Below are positions 7,564-15,789 of a stretch of DNA of 36,439 nt, in pieces; position 1 is the stretch's first letter; each line of letters opens with the position of its first letter. The stretch is from an uncultured Methylibium sp. (GTDB lineage Bacteria; Pseudomonadota; Gammaproteobacteria; Burkholderiales; Burkholderiaceae_C): contig NZ_CADEFR010000038.1 in NCBI RefSeq assembly GCF_902826655.1, positions 1 through 36,439 of the forward strand, read 5' to 3'. Position numbers and translations under genes: made by a program. Under the pieces are notes generated by a model. That model was given only the letters and a program-made list of their open reading frames with translations, had not been told where the DNA came from and did not search any database.

Positions 7564-8436
7564 TCAGCGGTTCGGTGCGAACAGTCGCTCGCCAGGCAGC
7601 AGCGTGCCGGCCTCGAGGATGTCCTGTTGCCGCACGGCGGCGTAGATCGGTGTGAAGTCCGGCGCTGTCGCATCGAACAGCTGCTGGAAGCTGTCGATCA
7701 CGAAGTAGATCGCCTGGTAGCTGTCGATCTTGTAGAGGCTGCGCATCAGCCGTTGCAGGTCGAAGCCGACGCGCCGCGGTTCGGACGACGCGATCGCGTG
7801 GCGCAGTTCCCCGGCACTCGACAGGATGCCGGCGCCGTAGGCGCGCAGGCCCTGCTTCGTCTGGATCAGGCCGAACTCCACCGTGTACCAGTACAGCCGC
7901 GCCAGCAGTTCGCAGGCATCCAGGCGGCTGGCCTTCAGACCCCCCGCGCCGTAGGCCTGCATGTAGTCGGCGAACACCGGGTCGAAGAGCAGCGGCACGT
8001 GCCCGAACAGATCGTGGAAGACATCGGGCTCGACCACGTAGTCGAACTCCTCGGGCTGGCGCATCCAGTCGGTGACCGGGAACTTGCGTTGCGCCAGCAA
8101 GGCGAAGAAGGCCTCCTCCGGGATCAGCCCCGGCACACCGACGATCTGCCAGCGCGTCGCCTTCATCAGCCGCTCGGAGATGTCGTCGAAGCGCGGGATG
8201 CGCTCCGGCGCACCGAGCTGCGATACCGCGGCGATGAACTCGTCGCAGGCCAGGCCCGGCAGCTGCTGGAGCTGGCGCGCATAGAGGCGCCGGTAGGTGT
8301 CGTGGTCGGCCTCGGTATAGCGCGCGAAGTCCTGCTCGCAGGTGTAGTCGGAGCGTGCCCGCGCGTAGTCGCCGCGCGGCGGGCGGTCGCCTTGCCCGTA
8401 GGTCACCGGCGCGACGCCGACATTGACGCCCTTCAT
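7564..8436 (-). CDS. phhA: Phenylalanine 4-monooxygenase
   Basis: A 290-residue cytosolic enzyme that converts phenylalanine to tyrosine using tetrahydropterin, O2 and non-haem iron. The iron ligands are visible as H141 and H146 in the HDLFGH motif and E187 in YWYTVEFGL. VPGLIPEEAFFALLAQRKFPVTDW and QIVGVPG are typical of the bacterial enzyme, and the length matches the single-domain bacterial form. The ATG at 8436 has GAGG a few bases upstream and lies four bases after the hppD stop, so the two are probably translated together. Together they take phenylalanine through tyrosine towards homogentisate, once an aminotransferase (not in this window) has acted. Confidence 0.97.
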   Translation of the reverse strand: MKGVNVGVAPVTYGQGDRPPRGDYARARSDYTCEQDFARYTEADHDTYRRLYARQLQQLPGLACDEFIAAVSQLGAPERIPRFDDISERLMKATRWQIVGVPGLIPEEAFFALLAQRKFPVTDWMRQPEEFDYVVEPDVFHDLFGHVPLLFDPVFADYMQAYGAGGLKASRLDACELLARLYWYTVEFGLIQTKQGLRAYGAGILSSAGELRHAIASSEPRRVGFDLQRLMRSLYKIDSYQAIYFVIDSFQQLFDATAPDFTPIYAAVRQQDILEAGTLLPGERLFAPNR

Positions 8437-8440
8437 GACC

Positions 8441-9544
8441 TCAGGCCTTGGCCAGCACGCCGCGGCGCATCTGGTCGAGCTCGATGCTTTCGAAGAGCGC
8501 CTTGAAGTTGCCCTCGCCGAAGCCCTGGTCGCCCTTGCGCTGGATGAACTCGAAGAAGATCGGCCCGAGCTGGTTCTCGCTGAAGATCTGCAGCAGCAGT
8601 TCACCGGCCTTGCCGTCGACCAGGATCTTGCGCTGCTTCAGCTCGGCCACGTTCTCGCCATGACCGGGGATGCGCCTGTCGACCAGTTCGTAGTAGGTGT
8701 CGATGGTGTCGAGCAGCTTCACGCCGGCGGCGCGCAGGGCATCGACCGTCTTCAGCAGATCGGTCGAACCGAGCGCGATGTGCTGGATGCCTTCGCCGTG
8801 GTACTTGTCCAGGTACTCCTGGATCTGGCCGGCCTTCTCGTTGCCTTCTTCGTTGATCGGGATGCGGATCTTGCCGCAGGGGCTGGTCATGGCCTTGCTC
8901 TTCACGCCGGTGACCTGGCCCTCGATGTCGAAGTAGCGCACTTCCTTGAAGTTGAACAGGCGCTCGTAGAAGTCGGCCCATTCGGCCATGCGGCCGCGGT
9001 GCACGTTGTGCGTGAGGTGGTCGATGTAGGTCAGGCCGTGGCCGGCGGGCGAGAGCGTTGCGCCGGAGTCTTCGCCGAGCGGCACGAAGTCCACGTCGTA
9101 GAAGCCGATGTTGCCGATGTCGCCCTCGCGCGCGCCGTTCTTGCCGCGCCAGCGGTCGACGAAGTAGATCAGGGAGTCCCCGATGCCCTTGATGGCCGGG
9201 ATGTTGAGCTCGCCGGGGCCTGCCGTGCCCGCGTAGCCCCAGGCACCCAGCGATTGGGCGCGCTCGCAGGCGTGGCGCGCATCCTGGACGCGGAAGGCGA
9301 TCGCGCAGATGCTGGGTCCGTGGAGCCGCGCGAAACGCTGCGCGAAGGAGTCCGGCTCGGCGTTGACGATGAAGTTGATCTCGCCCTGGCGGTAGAGCAG
9401 CACGTTCTTGTGACGGTGCCGCGCGATCGGCGTGAAGCCCATGCGCTCGAACAGCGCGCCCATCGCGGCCGGGTCCGGCGCGGCGTATTCGATGAACTCG
9501 AAGCCGTCGGTGCCCATCGGGTTGTCCCAGGGAGTGAATTGCAT
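8441..9544 (-). CDS. hppD: 4-hydroxyphenylpyruvate dioxygenase
   Basis: A 367-residue Fe(II) dioxygenase that turns 4-hydroxyphenylpyruvate into homogentisate. The iron ligands fit H176 (IDHLTHNV), H255 (GIQHIAL) and E332 (FFEFIQRKGDQGFGEGN). The C-terminal gating helix region GFGEGNFKALFESIE is present. The start at 9544 was preferred because MQFTPWDNP begins the usual N-terminus and AAAGG lies about nine bases upstream. An in-frame ATG at 9634 would add 30 residues but has no ribosome site and would run through the divergent promoter region. It is the first gene of an hppD-phhA unit and faces an Lrp-type regulator. Confidence 0.97.
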   Translation of the reverse strand: MQFTPWDNPMGTDGFEFIEYAAPDPAAMGALFERMGFTPIARHRHKNVLLYRQGEINFIVNAEPDSFAQRFARLHGPSICAIAFRVQDARHACERAQSLGAWGYAGTAGPGELNIPAIKGIGDSLIYFVDRWRGKNGAREGDIGNIGFYDVDFVPLGEDSGATLSPAGHGLTYIDHLTHNVHRGRMAEWADFYERLFNFKEVRYFDIEGQVTGVKSKAMTSPCGKIRIPINEEGNEKAGQIQEYLDKYHGEGIQHIALGSTDLLKTVDALRAAGVKLLDTIDTYYELVDRRIPGHGENVAELKQRKILVDGKAGELLLQIFSENQLGPIFFEFIQRKGDQGFGEGNFKALFESIELDQMRRGVLAKA

Positions 9545-9627
9545 GCTGCCGCCTTTCGCGCAGAGGTCGAACGCCTGCACTGTATAGGCCTCGCGGCGCA
9601 GGTTTGCTGCGATTTCGGTCTTCAGTG

Positions 9628-9656
9628 GTGACATTGATGCATGAATCCTGCATAAT
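9628..9656 (+). promoter_or_regulatory. Promoter and operator between hppD and lrp-type gene
   Basis: On the plus strand GTGACA (9628-9633) and CATAAT (9651-9656) are separated by 17 bases, a good sigma-70 pair (5/6 matches each). Inside it lies the imperfect palindrome ATGCATGAATCCTGCAT (9637-9653), 14 of 16 arm positions symmetric. A start of transcription about seven bases after CATAAT falls at the regulator's ATG (9664), so its mRNA may be leaderless or nearly so. The palindrome is a candidate site for the regulator itself. This is inferred from sequence only. Confidence 0.55.
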
Positions 9657-9663
9657 CCGTGGC

Positions 9664-10146
9664 ATGGAAGCCTCGATCGTGCTCGACGCGCTGGATCGCC
9701 GGATCCTTCGCGCGCTCCAGGCCAACGGCCGTGCCACCTACGACCAGCTCGCCGTCGAGGTGCAGCTGTCGGCCTCGGCGACCCTGCGTCGCGTCAAGCG
9801 GCTCGAGGAGGCCGGCGCCATCGCCGGCTACGTCGCCATCGTGCCGCCCGAGCGGGTGGGTCTCGGCCTCACGGCCTACATCAACGTGCGGCTCGAGAAG
9901 CACACCGAGTCGCACAAGCGCAACCCGATGGATCTCTTCAAGGCGTCGGTGCAGGCCTGGCCGGAGGTCGTCGAGTGCGTCGCGCTGACCGGCGAGATGG
10001 ACTACCTGCTGCGCGTGGTGGTCGAGGACATGGCGCACTACTCGCGCTTCATCATGGACACCTTGCTCAAGCACCCGAGCGTCGAAGACTGCAAGACCAG
10101 CTTCGTCATGGACCGCGTCAAGGCGGCCAGCGCCACGCCCGTCTGA
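9664..10146 (+). CDS. Lrp/AsnC-family regulator, likely of hppD-phhA
   Basis: A 160-residue protein with an N-terminal winged helix-turn-helix (LDALDRRILRALQANGRATYDQLA then VQLSASATLRRVKRLEEAGAIAGYVA) and a C-terminal RAM effector-binding domain (YINVRLEKH to CVALTGEMDYLLRVVVEDM). This is the standard Lrp/AsnC layout and length. It is divergent from hppD, and Lrp-type genes commonly sit beside and control amino-acid catabolic genes, so sensing of an aromatic amino acid or its keto acid is plausible. The ATG at 9664 lies right at the predicted transcription start. An upstream in-frame ATG would require reading through the promoter. Confidence 0.92.
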   Translation: MEASIVLDALDRRILRALQANGRATYDQLAVEVQLSASATLRRVKRLEEAGAIAGYVAIVPPERVGLGLTAYINVRLEKHTESHKRNPMDLFKASVQAWPEVVECVALTGEMDYLLRVVVEDMAHYSRFIMDTLLKHPSVEDCKTSFVMDRVKAASATPV

Positions 10147-10164
10147 CCGCGTGGCGGCCGTTGA

Positions 10165-11301
10165 TCAGGCGGCCAGTCGCCCCGGTGTGGCCGGTTCCTC
10201 GGCGTAGGCGGCGCCGTAGCGGTTGGCCAGGAAGCGATCCAGTGCGACGTCCTCCTGCCGCACGAAGCCGCGCGTCGGCAAGGCGCCTTCGCGCAGCAGG
10301 TCCAGCATCGCGCACAGCGCCGACGCGGTCGTGATCTGGATCGCGCTGTGCGTCGTGCCGTGCAGCGAGCGGCTGTAGACCTTGCGCACCACGGTGTCCT
10401 GCAGGAAGCGGCGCTGGCCCTGCTCGTCGACGCGCACGCCGGCGGCGGTGACGAAGACGATCACCACGTCCTGCGTCGTCGCAGGCAGCGCGTTCTCGAG
10501 GATGTCCTTGAACAGCTCGCGGCGGTCCTTCAGCTTCAGGTCGTGCAGCAGCGTCTTCATCACGGCCGCATGGCCGGGGTAGCGGATGGTGCGGTAATTG
10601 AGTGTGCGCACCTTGCCTTCGAGGGTCTCGCACAGCGTGCCCAGGCCGCCCGAGGTGTTGAAGGCCTCGTACAGCACGCCGTCGAGCGAGAACTCCTCGC
10701 GCTCCTCGAGCGCCGGCACACTGACGCGGCGGCCGTCGACGATGGCCTCGCAGGGCTCGCAGTACTCGTTGATGACGCCCTCGGTGCTCCAGGTCAGGTT
10801 GTAGTTCAGCGAGTTGCTCGGGAAGGTCGGCAGCGCGCCGACGCGCATGCGCACCGAGTCCAGCGTGTCGAAGCGCCGCGCCAGATCGGCCGCGACGATG
10901 CTGATGAAGCCCGGCGCCAGGCCGCATTGCGGGATGAAGGCCTGCGACGCTCCATCGGCGATCTCGCGGATGCGCCGGGTCGCTGCCACGTCCTCGGTCA
11001 GGTCGAGGTAGTGGCAGCCGACGTCGCGCGCCGCCTCGGCGACACGGACCGTGAGCATGTAGGGCAGGGCGCTCAGCACCGCGTAGCGACCCTGCAGCGC
11101 CGCACGCAGCGCGGCCGAGTCGTTCACGTCCAGCACGCGGGTGTCGATCTGCGGGTGGCGGGGCGCGCCGGCCAGGGCCGCCTCGCTGCGATCGGCCAGC
11201 GTCACCTCGTAGTCGGGCTGGCCGGCGCTGCGGGCATGGGCCATCAGTTCGGCCACCACCGCGCCGATCTTGCCGCCGCCGAGGACGAGGATGGAATGCA
11301 T
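10165..11301 (-). CDS. Saccharopine dehydrogenase-family oxidoreductase
   Basis: A 378-residue protein with an N-terminal Rossmann fold (ILVLGGGKIG, residues 4-13) and the saccharopine-dehydrogenase layout: CHYLDLTED in the cofactor domain, then PQCGLAPGFISIVAADLA, and a long catalytic C-terminal part with YPGHAAVMKTLLHDL. The family reduces or oxidises saccharopine-type or related amino-acid adducts with NAD(P). The specific substrate is not evident; lysine catabolism is one option. The start at 11301 has a perfect AGGAGG five bases upstream, better than the ATG seven codons earlier. The gene is divergent from a second Lrp/AsnC regulator, which suggests control by an amino acid. Confidence 0.85.
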   Translation of the reverse strand: MHSILVLGGGKIGAVVAELMAHARSAGQPDYEVTLADRSEAALAGAPRHPQIDTRVLDVNDSAALRAALQGRYAVLSALPYMLTVRVAEAARDVGCHYLDLTEDVAATRRIREIADGASQAFIPQCGLAPGFISIVAADLARRFDTLDSVRMRVGALPTFPSNSLNYNLTWSTEGVINEYCEPCEAIVDGRRVSVPALEEREEFSLDGVLYEAFNTSGGLGTLCETLEGKVRTLNYRTIRYPGHAAVMKTLLHDLKLKDRRELFKDILENALPATTQDVVIVFVTAAGVRVDEQGQRRFLQDTVVRKVYSRSLHGTTHSAIQITTASALCAMLDLLREGALPTRGFVRQEDVALDRFLANRYGAAYAEEPATPGRLAA

Positions 11302-11367
11302 GAGGACCTCCTGCCGATTCACGAGGCCTCAGTGTCCCGGGATCATCGGCCAAATGAAGCTGTAATA

Positions 11368-11396
11368 ATGACGATCCGACGAGCACAATTCGTCAT
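11368..11396. promoter_or_regulatory. Inverted repeat between saccharopine-DH and AsnC genes
   Basis: ATGACGA (11368-11374) and TCGTCAT (11390-11396) form a perfect seven-base inverted repeat with 15 bases between, midway in the 118-base divergent gap. The arm centres are 22 bases apart, about two helical turns, so both arms lie on the same DNA face. It is a candidate operator for the adjacent AsnC-type regulator. No convincing -35/-10 pair was found in either direction. Confidence 0.5.
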
Positions 11397-11419
11397 ATCG
11401 AAGGCCTATCGCGAGCACA

Positions 11420-11854
11420 ATGACCAATCTCGACCCCACCGACCGGGCCTTGCTGGCGTTGTTGCGCGAGAACGCCCGGCGCTCCACGGCCGATCTGGCG
11501 CGGGCGCTGGGCTTGTCGCGCACCACGGTGCAAAGCCGCGTCGAGCGGCTCGAACGCGCACGCGTCATCGCCGGCTACACCGTGCGGGTCGACGACGCGG
11601 TCGAGGCGGCGTTGGTTCGCGCGCACGTGATGGTGACCGCCGGGCCCAAGCAGACCGGTGCCATCGAGGCCGCGCTGCGGCGCATTCCCGAGGTGCGCAG
11701 CCTGCACTCCGTCAGCGGGGTCTTCGACCTGCTGGCCGTCGTGGCGGCGCCGTCGATCCAGGAACTGGACACCCTGATCGACCGCATCGGCGCGCTCGAC
11801 GGCGTGGAGCGGACCACCTCGGCCATCGTGCTGTCGACCCGCATCGAGCGCTGA
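11420..11854 (+). CDS. Lrp/AsnC-family regulator
   Basis: A 144-residue Lrp/AsnC protein. The N-terminal helix-turn-helix reads LDPTDRALLALLRENARRSTADLARALGLSRTTVQSRVERLERARVIAGY, and a RAM-like domain follows (VMVTAGPKQTGAIEAALRRIPEVRSLHSVSGVFDLLAVV). It is slightly short for the family but complete. It is divergent from the saccharopine dehydrogenase-family gene, with a clean inverted repeat between, and probably controls that gene and itself. The ATG at 11420 has no strong Shine-Dalgarno sequence. It is not a recent duplicate of the regulator at 9664, since the two share only the family pattern. Confidence 0.9.
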   Translation: MTNLDPTDRALLALLRENARRSTADLARALGLSRTTVQSRVERLERARVIAGYTVRVDDAVEAALVRAHVMVTAGPKQTGAIEAALRRIPEVRSLHSVSGVFDLLAVVAAPSIQELDTLIDRIGALDGVERTTSAIVLSTRIER

Positions 11855-12004
11855 GCGAGGGTCGCGGGAACTGGAAGGGATGGCCGGCGTTGATCCGGCC
11901 TTAAGCCGATCGTCGTTGCGCCGATATTGGCAGCAGGTTCCTGCCTCTGGGGGGTGGGAAGGGTGCGGCCCGACCGCCACGAACAACGACGCGAGGAGAA
12001 CGCC

Positions 12005-13177
12005 TTGTTCAACCTGCTGAACTACCGACTGACGACCCGCATTGCCGCGGGCTTCACGCTGATGGTCCTGATGATGCTGGGGCTGGGTGCCGTCAGCGTC
12101 TTCGTCATCCGCGACATCGCCGGCGATGCCCAGGCCTTGCTGGCCGGCCTCTCGGATCCGGCGCTCGCCGCCAAGGCCGAGGCACTGAAGGGCGAGGCCG
12201 CGTCGGCCCTGTGGCTGGTGGCCGGCTTCGTCGCCGGCGCCGCGCTCGGCTGGATGGTGCGCGAGGCCGTTCGCAAGCCGGTCGAGGCGATCGTCGCGTC
12301 GGTCAGCCGCGTGGCGGCCGGCGACCTGGTCACCAAGATCTCGTCGAGCGGCCGCGACGAGATCGCCTGGCTGAACCACGAGCTCAACACGATGCGCAAG
12401 AAGCTGCAGGCCACGATCACGCAGGTGCGTGAGTCGGCCGAGCAGGTGTCGGTGGCCTCGCAGGAGATCGCCTCCGGCAACACCGACCTCAGCGTCCGCA
12501 CCGAGACGCAAGCCAGCGGCCTGCAGCAGACCGCCAGCTCGATGGAGGAACTGACCTCCACCGTGCGCCAGAACGCCGACAACGCCCAGCAGGCCAACCA
12601 GCTCGTCACGACCGCCAGCGACGTGGCCAGCCGCGGCGGCGAGGTGATGACCCAGGTCGTGGCGACGATGAGCGAGATCAACAGCGCCGCCCGCAAGATC
12701 GCCGACATCATCGGCGTCATCGACGGCATTGCCTTCCAGACCAACATCCTCGCGCTGAACGCCGCGGTGGAAGCGGCGCGCGCCGGCGAGCAGGGCCGCG
12801 GCTTCGCGGTCGTCGCGGGCGAAGTGCGCAACCTCGCGCAGCGCAGCGCGGCGGCTGCCAAGGAGATCAAGGCGCTGATCGGCGACTCGGTCGACAAGGT
12901 CGATACCGGCGCCAAGCTGGTCAACCAGGCCGGTGCGACGATGGACGAGATCCTGGCCAGCGTGCGCCAGGTCACGCACATCATGGGCGAGATCAGCGTG
13001 GCCAGCCGCGAGCAGAGCTCGGGCATCGAGACGGTCAACCACGCGATCGAGCAGATGGACAGCTCGACCCAGCAGAACGCCGCGCTCGTCGAGCAGGCGG
13101 CGGCGGCCTCGCAGTCGCTGCGCGATCAGTCCTTGAAGCTGACCGAGGCGGTCAAGGTCTTCAAGCTGGCGGCCTGA
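12005..13177 (+). CDS. Methyl-accepting chemotaxis protein, minimal sensor
   Basis: A 390-residue chemoreceptor. TM1 is about 15-36 and TM2 about 68-85, leaving only about 30 residues outside instead of the usual 150 or so. A HAMP domain (about 86-140, with AAGDLVTKISSSGRDEIAWL) and a full signalling domain follow. The hairpin tip is IDGIAFQTNILALNAAVEAARAGEQGRGFAVVAGEVRNLAQRS (240-281), and methylation-type glutamates flank it (for example around 181 and 334). There is no C-terminal NWETF-like tether for CheR. The start is the TTG at 12005, chosen because GAGGAG lies six bases upstream and FNLLNYRLTTRI is the usual N-terminus; the in-frame ATG upstream has no ribosome site. It may sense via TM/HAMP or a partner protein, since no ligand domain is present. 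Confidence 0.92.
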   Translation: MFNLLNYRLTTRIAAGFTLMVLMMLGLGAVSVFVIRDIAGDAQALLAGLSDPALAAKAEALKGEAASALWLVAGFVAGAALGWMVREAVRKPVEAIVASVSRVAAGDLVTKISSSGRDEIAWLNHELNTMRKKLQATITQVRESAEQVSVASQEIASGNTDLSVRTETQASGLQQTASSMEELTSTVRQNADNAQQANQLVTTASDVASRGGEVMTQVVATMSEINSAARKIADIIGVIDGIAFQTNILALNAAVEAARAGEQGRGFAVVAGEVRNLAQRSAAAAKEIKALIGDSVDKVDTGAKLVNQAGATMDEILASVRQVTHIMGEISVASREQSSGIETVNHAIEQMDSSTQQNAALVEQAAAASQSLRDQSLKLTEAVKVFKLAA

Positions 13178-13183
13178 GCGCTC

Positions 13184-14029
13184 TCAGCCGGCGACGACGC
13201 GCTGGCGCTGGGTGCCGAGCCCGGCCACGCCCAGGCTCACCACGTCGCCGACCTTCAGGAACTGAGGCACGGGCTTGATGCCCATGCCCACACCGGGCGG
13301 CGTGCCGGTCGCGATGATGTCGCCCGGCAGCAGCGTCATGCACTGGCTGACGTAGGCGATCAGCTGGGCCACGGTGAACACCATCTTCGAGGTGCTGCCG
13401 CGCTGGCGCGGTTCGCCGTTGACGTCCAGCCACAGGTCCAGCGCCTGCGGGTCGGCCACCTCGTCCGGCGTCACGAGCCACGGCCCGATCGGGCCGAAGC
13501 TGTCGAAGCCCTTGCCCTTGTCCCAGGTGCCGCCGCGCTCGGTCTGCCACTGGCGTTCGCTGACGTCGTTGACGACGCAGTAGCCGGCGACATGCGACAG
13601 CGCGTCGGCCTCGGCCACGCGCTTGGCGGTCTTGCCGATCACCACGCCCAGCTCGACCTCCCAGTCGGTCTTCAGCGAACCCGGGGGGAGTTCGATCGTG
13701 TCGTCGGGTCCGGTGATGCAGGTCGTCGCCTTCATGAAGACGATGGGCTCGGTCGGCACCCGCATGCCGGCCTCGGCCGCGTGGTCGACGTAGTTCAGCC
13801 CGATGGCGACGAACTTGCTGATGCCGGTGTAGGGCACGCCGAGACGCGGCGTGCCCCGCACCAGCGGTAACGATTCCGGCGCGATCCGCCGCAACTTCGC
13901 CAGCCCGGCCAGGCCCAAGGAGGGAAGGTCGAGATGCGGCGTCACGCCCGACAGATCGCGCAGGCGACCCTCGGCGTCGACGAGGCCGGGCTTCTCGCGC
14001 CCCGGGGGGCCATGGCGTAGCAGTTTCAT
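13184..14029 (-). CDS. Fumarylacetoacetate hydrolase-family protein
   Basis: A 281-residue FAH-fold enzyme, which typically cleaves or hydrates acidic keto compounds with a divalent metal. Family motifs are AIGLNYVDHAAE (75-86), the metal ligands in DWEVELGVVIG (E124, E126) with D155 in VVNDVSERQWQ, KGKGFDSFGPIGPW (171-184) and GDIIATGTPPGVGMG. The length fits FAHD/2-keto-4-pentenoate hydratase-like enzymes rather than the longer fumarylacetoacetase, so it is not a safe candidate for the last step of tyrosine breakdown despite hppD nearby. It is convergent with the chemoreceptor gene (six-base gap) and divergent from cfa. The ATG at 14029 was chosen because the family's KLLRHG-type start follows it; no strong ribosome site is visible. 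Confidence 0.9.
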   Translation of the reverse strand: MKLLRHGPPGREKPGLVDAEGRLRDLSGVTPHLDLPSLGLAGLAKLRRIAPESLPLVRGTPRLGVPYTGISKFVAIGLNYVDHAAEAGMRVPTEPIVFMKATTCITGPDDTIELPPGSLKTDWEVELGVVIGKTAKRVAEADALSHVAGYCVVNDVSERQWQTERGGTWDKGKGFDSFGPIGPWLVTPDEVADPQALDLWLDVNGEPRQRGSTSKMVFTVAQLIAYVSQCMTLLPGDIIATGTPPGVGMGIKPVPQFLKVGDVVSLGVAGLGTQRQRVVAG

Positions 14030-14102
14030 GAGCTGGGGCAATGCGCGCGCATCGCGATGTGGGTAAATTCGCGGCAAGCATAGCGGCAGGAGTTCATGAC
14101 CG

Positions 14103-15434
14103 ATGAACCAACTGGAGCCTCTGTCCTCGCCGGCCTTGGCCGGCTCCCCGCGGGGCAGTGCGTCGCCCCGGCGCTGGCTTGCCGCGCTGTCGGCACGCGC
14201 GGCCGCGCTGCCGGTGCGCACGCGGCTCGAGCTGCCCGGCGGCCTGGCCTTCGGCGCCGACCGGCCCGTCGTCACGCTGCGCATCCTCGACGCGCGATTG
14301 CTGCCGTCGCTGGCGCGCGGTCAGGTCGGCACGCTGGCGCGTGGCTACGTCGAGGGCCGGGTCGAGATCGAAGGCGCGATGCGCGAGGTCGCCGAGGTGG
14401 CGGGCGCGCTGCTGCCGGGCGATCCGACCGCGCTGGCCGACGCCGGCAGCCGTGCTCGCTGGTGGTCGCGGCTGGTGCAGGCGCGACGCTCGCACGCACG
14501 CCACGCCCCGCAGCGCGACCGCGAGCAGATCGAGTTCCACTACGACGTCTCGAACGAGTTCTACGCACTCTGGCTGGACCCGCGACGCGTCTATTCCTGC
14601 GCGTACTGGCACGCCGGCGCGAGCACGCTGGCCGAGGCCCAGGAAGCCAAGCTCGACCTCATCTGCCGCAAGCTGATGCTGCGTCCGGGCGAGCGACTGC
14701 TCGACGTCGGCGCCGGCTGGGGCGCGCTGCTGCTGTGGGCGGCCGAGCACTACGGCGTGCAGGCCCACGGCATCACGCTGTCGGCACAGCAGCATGCGCA
14801 CGTGCAGGGCCTGATCGCCGAGCGCGGTCTCGCGGGGCGCGTCAGCATCGCTCTTTGCGACTACCGCGACCTGCCCGACCCGGGCGACGGCAGCGCACGC
14901 TACGACAAGATCGCCTCGATCGGCATGTTCGAGCACGTCGGCCACGCGCGCCTGGCCGGCTACTTCGACAAGCTGCGGCGCCTGCTGGCGCCCGGCGGCC
15001 TGCTGCTCAACCACGGCATCACCGCCGGCGGCCTGCACAACACCCAGCTCGGCGGCGGCATCGGCGACTTCGTCGAGCGCTACATCTTCCCTGGCGGCGA
15101 GCTCGTCCACGTCTCGGCGGTGATGGCCGCGATGGCCGAGGCCGGCCTCGAGACCGTGGACGTGGAGAACCTGCGTCCGCACTACGCGCGCACGCTCTGG
15201 GCCTGGAGCGACGCACTCGAGGCGCGACTCGGCGAGGCGCGCGCGATCACCGGCGACAAGCTGGTGCGGGCCTACCGCCTCTACCTGGCCGGCAGCGCGA
15301 TGGGCTTCGAGCGCGGCTGGATGGGCCTGCACCAGTTGCTGGCGATCCGGCCGAGCGGGCAGGTGCAGGCGGGGCCGCTGCGCGGGGCACAATCGTCCTA
15401 CCCTTTCCAGCGCGATCACGTCTATCGCGCCTGA
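14103..15434 (+). CDS. cfa: Cyclopropane-fatty-acyl-phospholipid synthase
   Basis: A 443-residue SAM-dependent enzyme that methylenates unsaturated acyl chains in membrane phospholipids. The N-terminal 130 residues are the lipid-binding domain. The catalytic part has FHYDVSNEFYALWLD (145-159), YSCAYW (164-169), the SAM loop LLDVGAGWG (199-207), GITLSAQQ (223-230) and SIGMFEHVG (272-280). The final HVYRA stretch is typical of the family. AGGAG lies 10 bases before the ATG at 14103. It heads a plus-strand run of five closely spaced genes, though the followers are not obvious Cfa partners. Confidence 0.95.
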   Translation: MNQLEPLSSPALAGSPRGSASPRRWLAALSARAAALPVRTRLELPGGLAFGADRPVVTLRILDARLLPSLARGQVGTLARGYVEGRVEIEGAMREVAEVAGALLPGDPTALADAGSRARWWSRLVQARRSHARHAPQRDREQIEFHYDVSNEFYALWLDPRRVYSCAYWHAGASTLAEAQEAKLDLICRKLMLRPGERLLDVGAGWGALLLWAAEHYGVQAHGITLSAQQHAHVQGLIAERGLAGRVSIALCDYRDLPDPGDGSARYDKIASIGMFEHVGHARLAGYFDKLRRLLAPGGLLLNHGITAGGLHNTQLGGGIGDFVERYIFPGGELVHVSAVMAAMAEAGLETVDVENLRPHYARTLWAWSDALEARLGEARAITGDKLVRAYRLYLAGSAMGFERGWMGLHQLLAIRPSGQVQAGPLRGAQSSYPFQRDHVYRA

Positions 15435-15443
15435 GCACACACC

Positions 15444-15767
15444 ATGATCTACAAGTTCAAGTCCAAGGCGGCCGGCGACCTGGTCATGACCGAACCGGTC
15501 GGCGCGCAGGTGCTGAAGGCGGCCGGGCGCGAACCGTCGGCGCAGGGCATCTTCGAGGCCGCGCAGCTGCGGGTGGCCATCGGCGCGATCGAGGCCGCGA
15601 TCCAGGCCGACGAAGCCGCGCGCGCGCAGGCCGAGGCCGAGGCCCGGGCTGCAGGACACACGCCGCCGCCGCGGCCTGCGGTCGGCCTGCGGCAGCGCGC
15701 CTGGCCGCTGGTCGAGATGATGAAGCGTGCCCAGGCCGCCGACCAGTCCATCGTCTGGGGCGTCTGA
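15444..15767 (+). CDS. DUF1840 protein
   Basis: A small 107-residue soluble protein. The N-terminus MIYKFKSKAAGDLVMTEP and the spaced WPLVEMMKRAQAADQSIVWGV end are characteristic of DUF1840, a family found mainly in betaproteobacteria with no known function. An Ala/Glu-rich helical linker with a short proline run (about 50-85) joins the two conserved ends. It begins nine bases after cfa and has no strong ribosome site, so translation may depend on coupling to cfa. Confidence 0.9.
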   Translation: MIYKFKSKAAGDLVMTEPVGAQVLKAAGREPSAQGIFEAAQLRVAIGAIEAAIQADEAARAQAEAEARAAGHTPPPRPAVGLRQRAWPLVEMMKRAQAADQSIVWGV

Positions 15768-15789
15768 GCGCCATCGACCCGGAGACCCC

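Noticed and set aside
9545-9634. A 30-residue N-terminal extension of hppD
   Set aside because: No ribosome site, would cross the divergent promoter, and the family N-terminus begins at the internal ATG with a good site.
13184-14029. Assignment of the FAH-family gene as fumarylacetoacetase of tyrosine breakdown
   Set aside because: The protein is about 280 residues, shorter than true fumarylacetoacetase, and hmgA is absent from the window; the motifs fit the FAHD-like branch.
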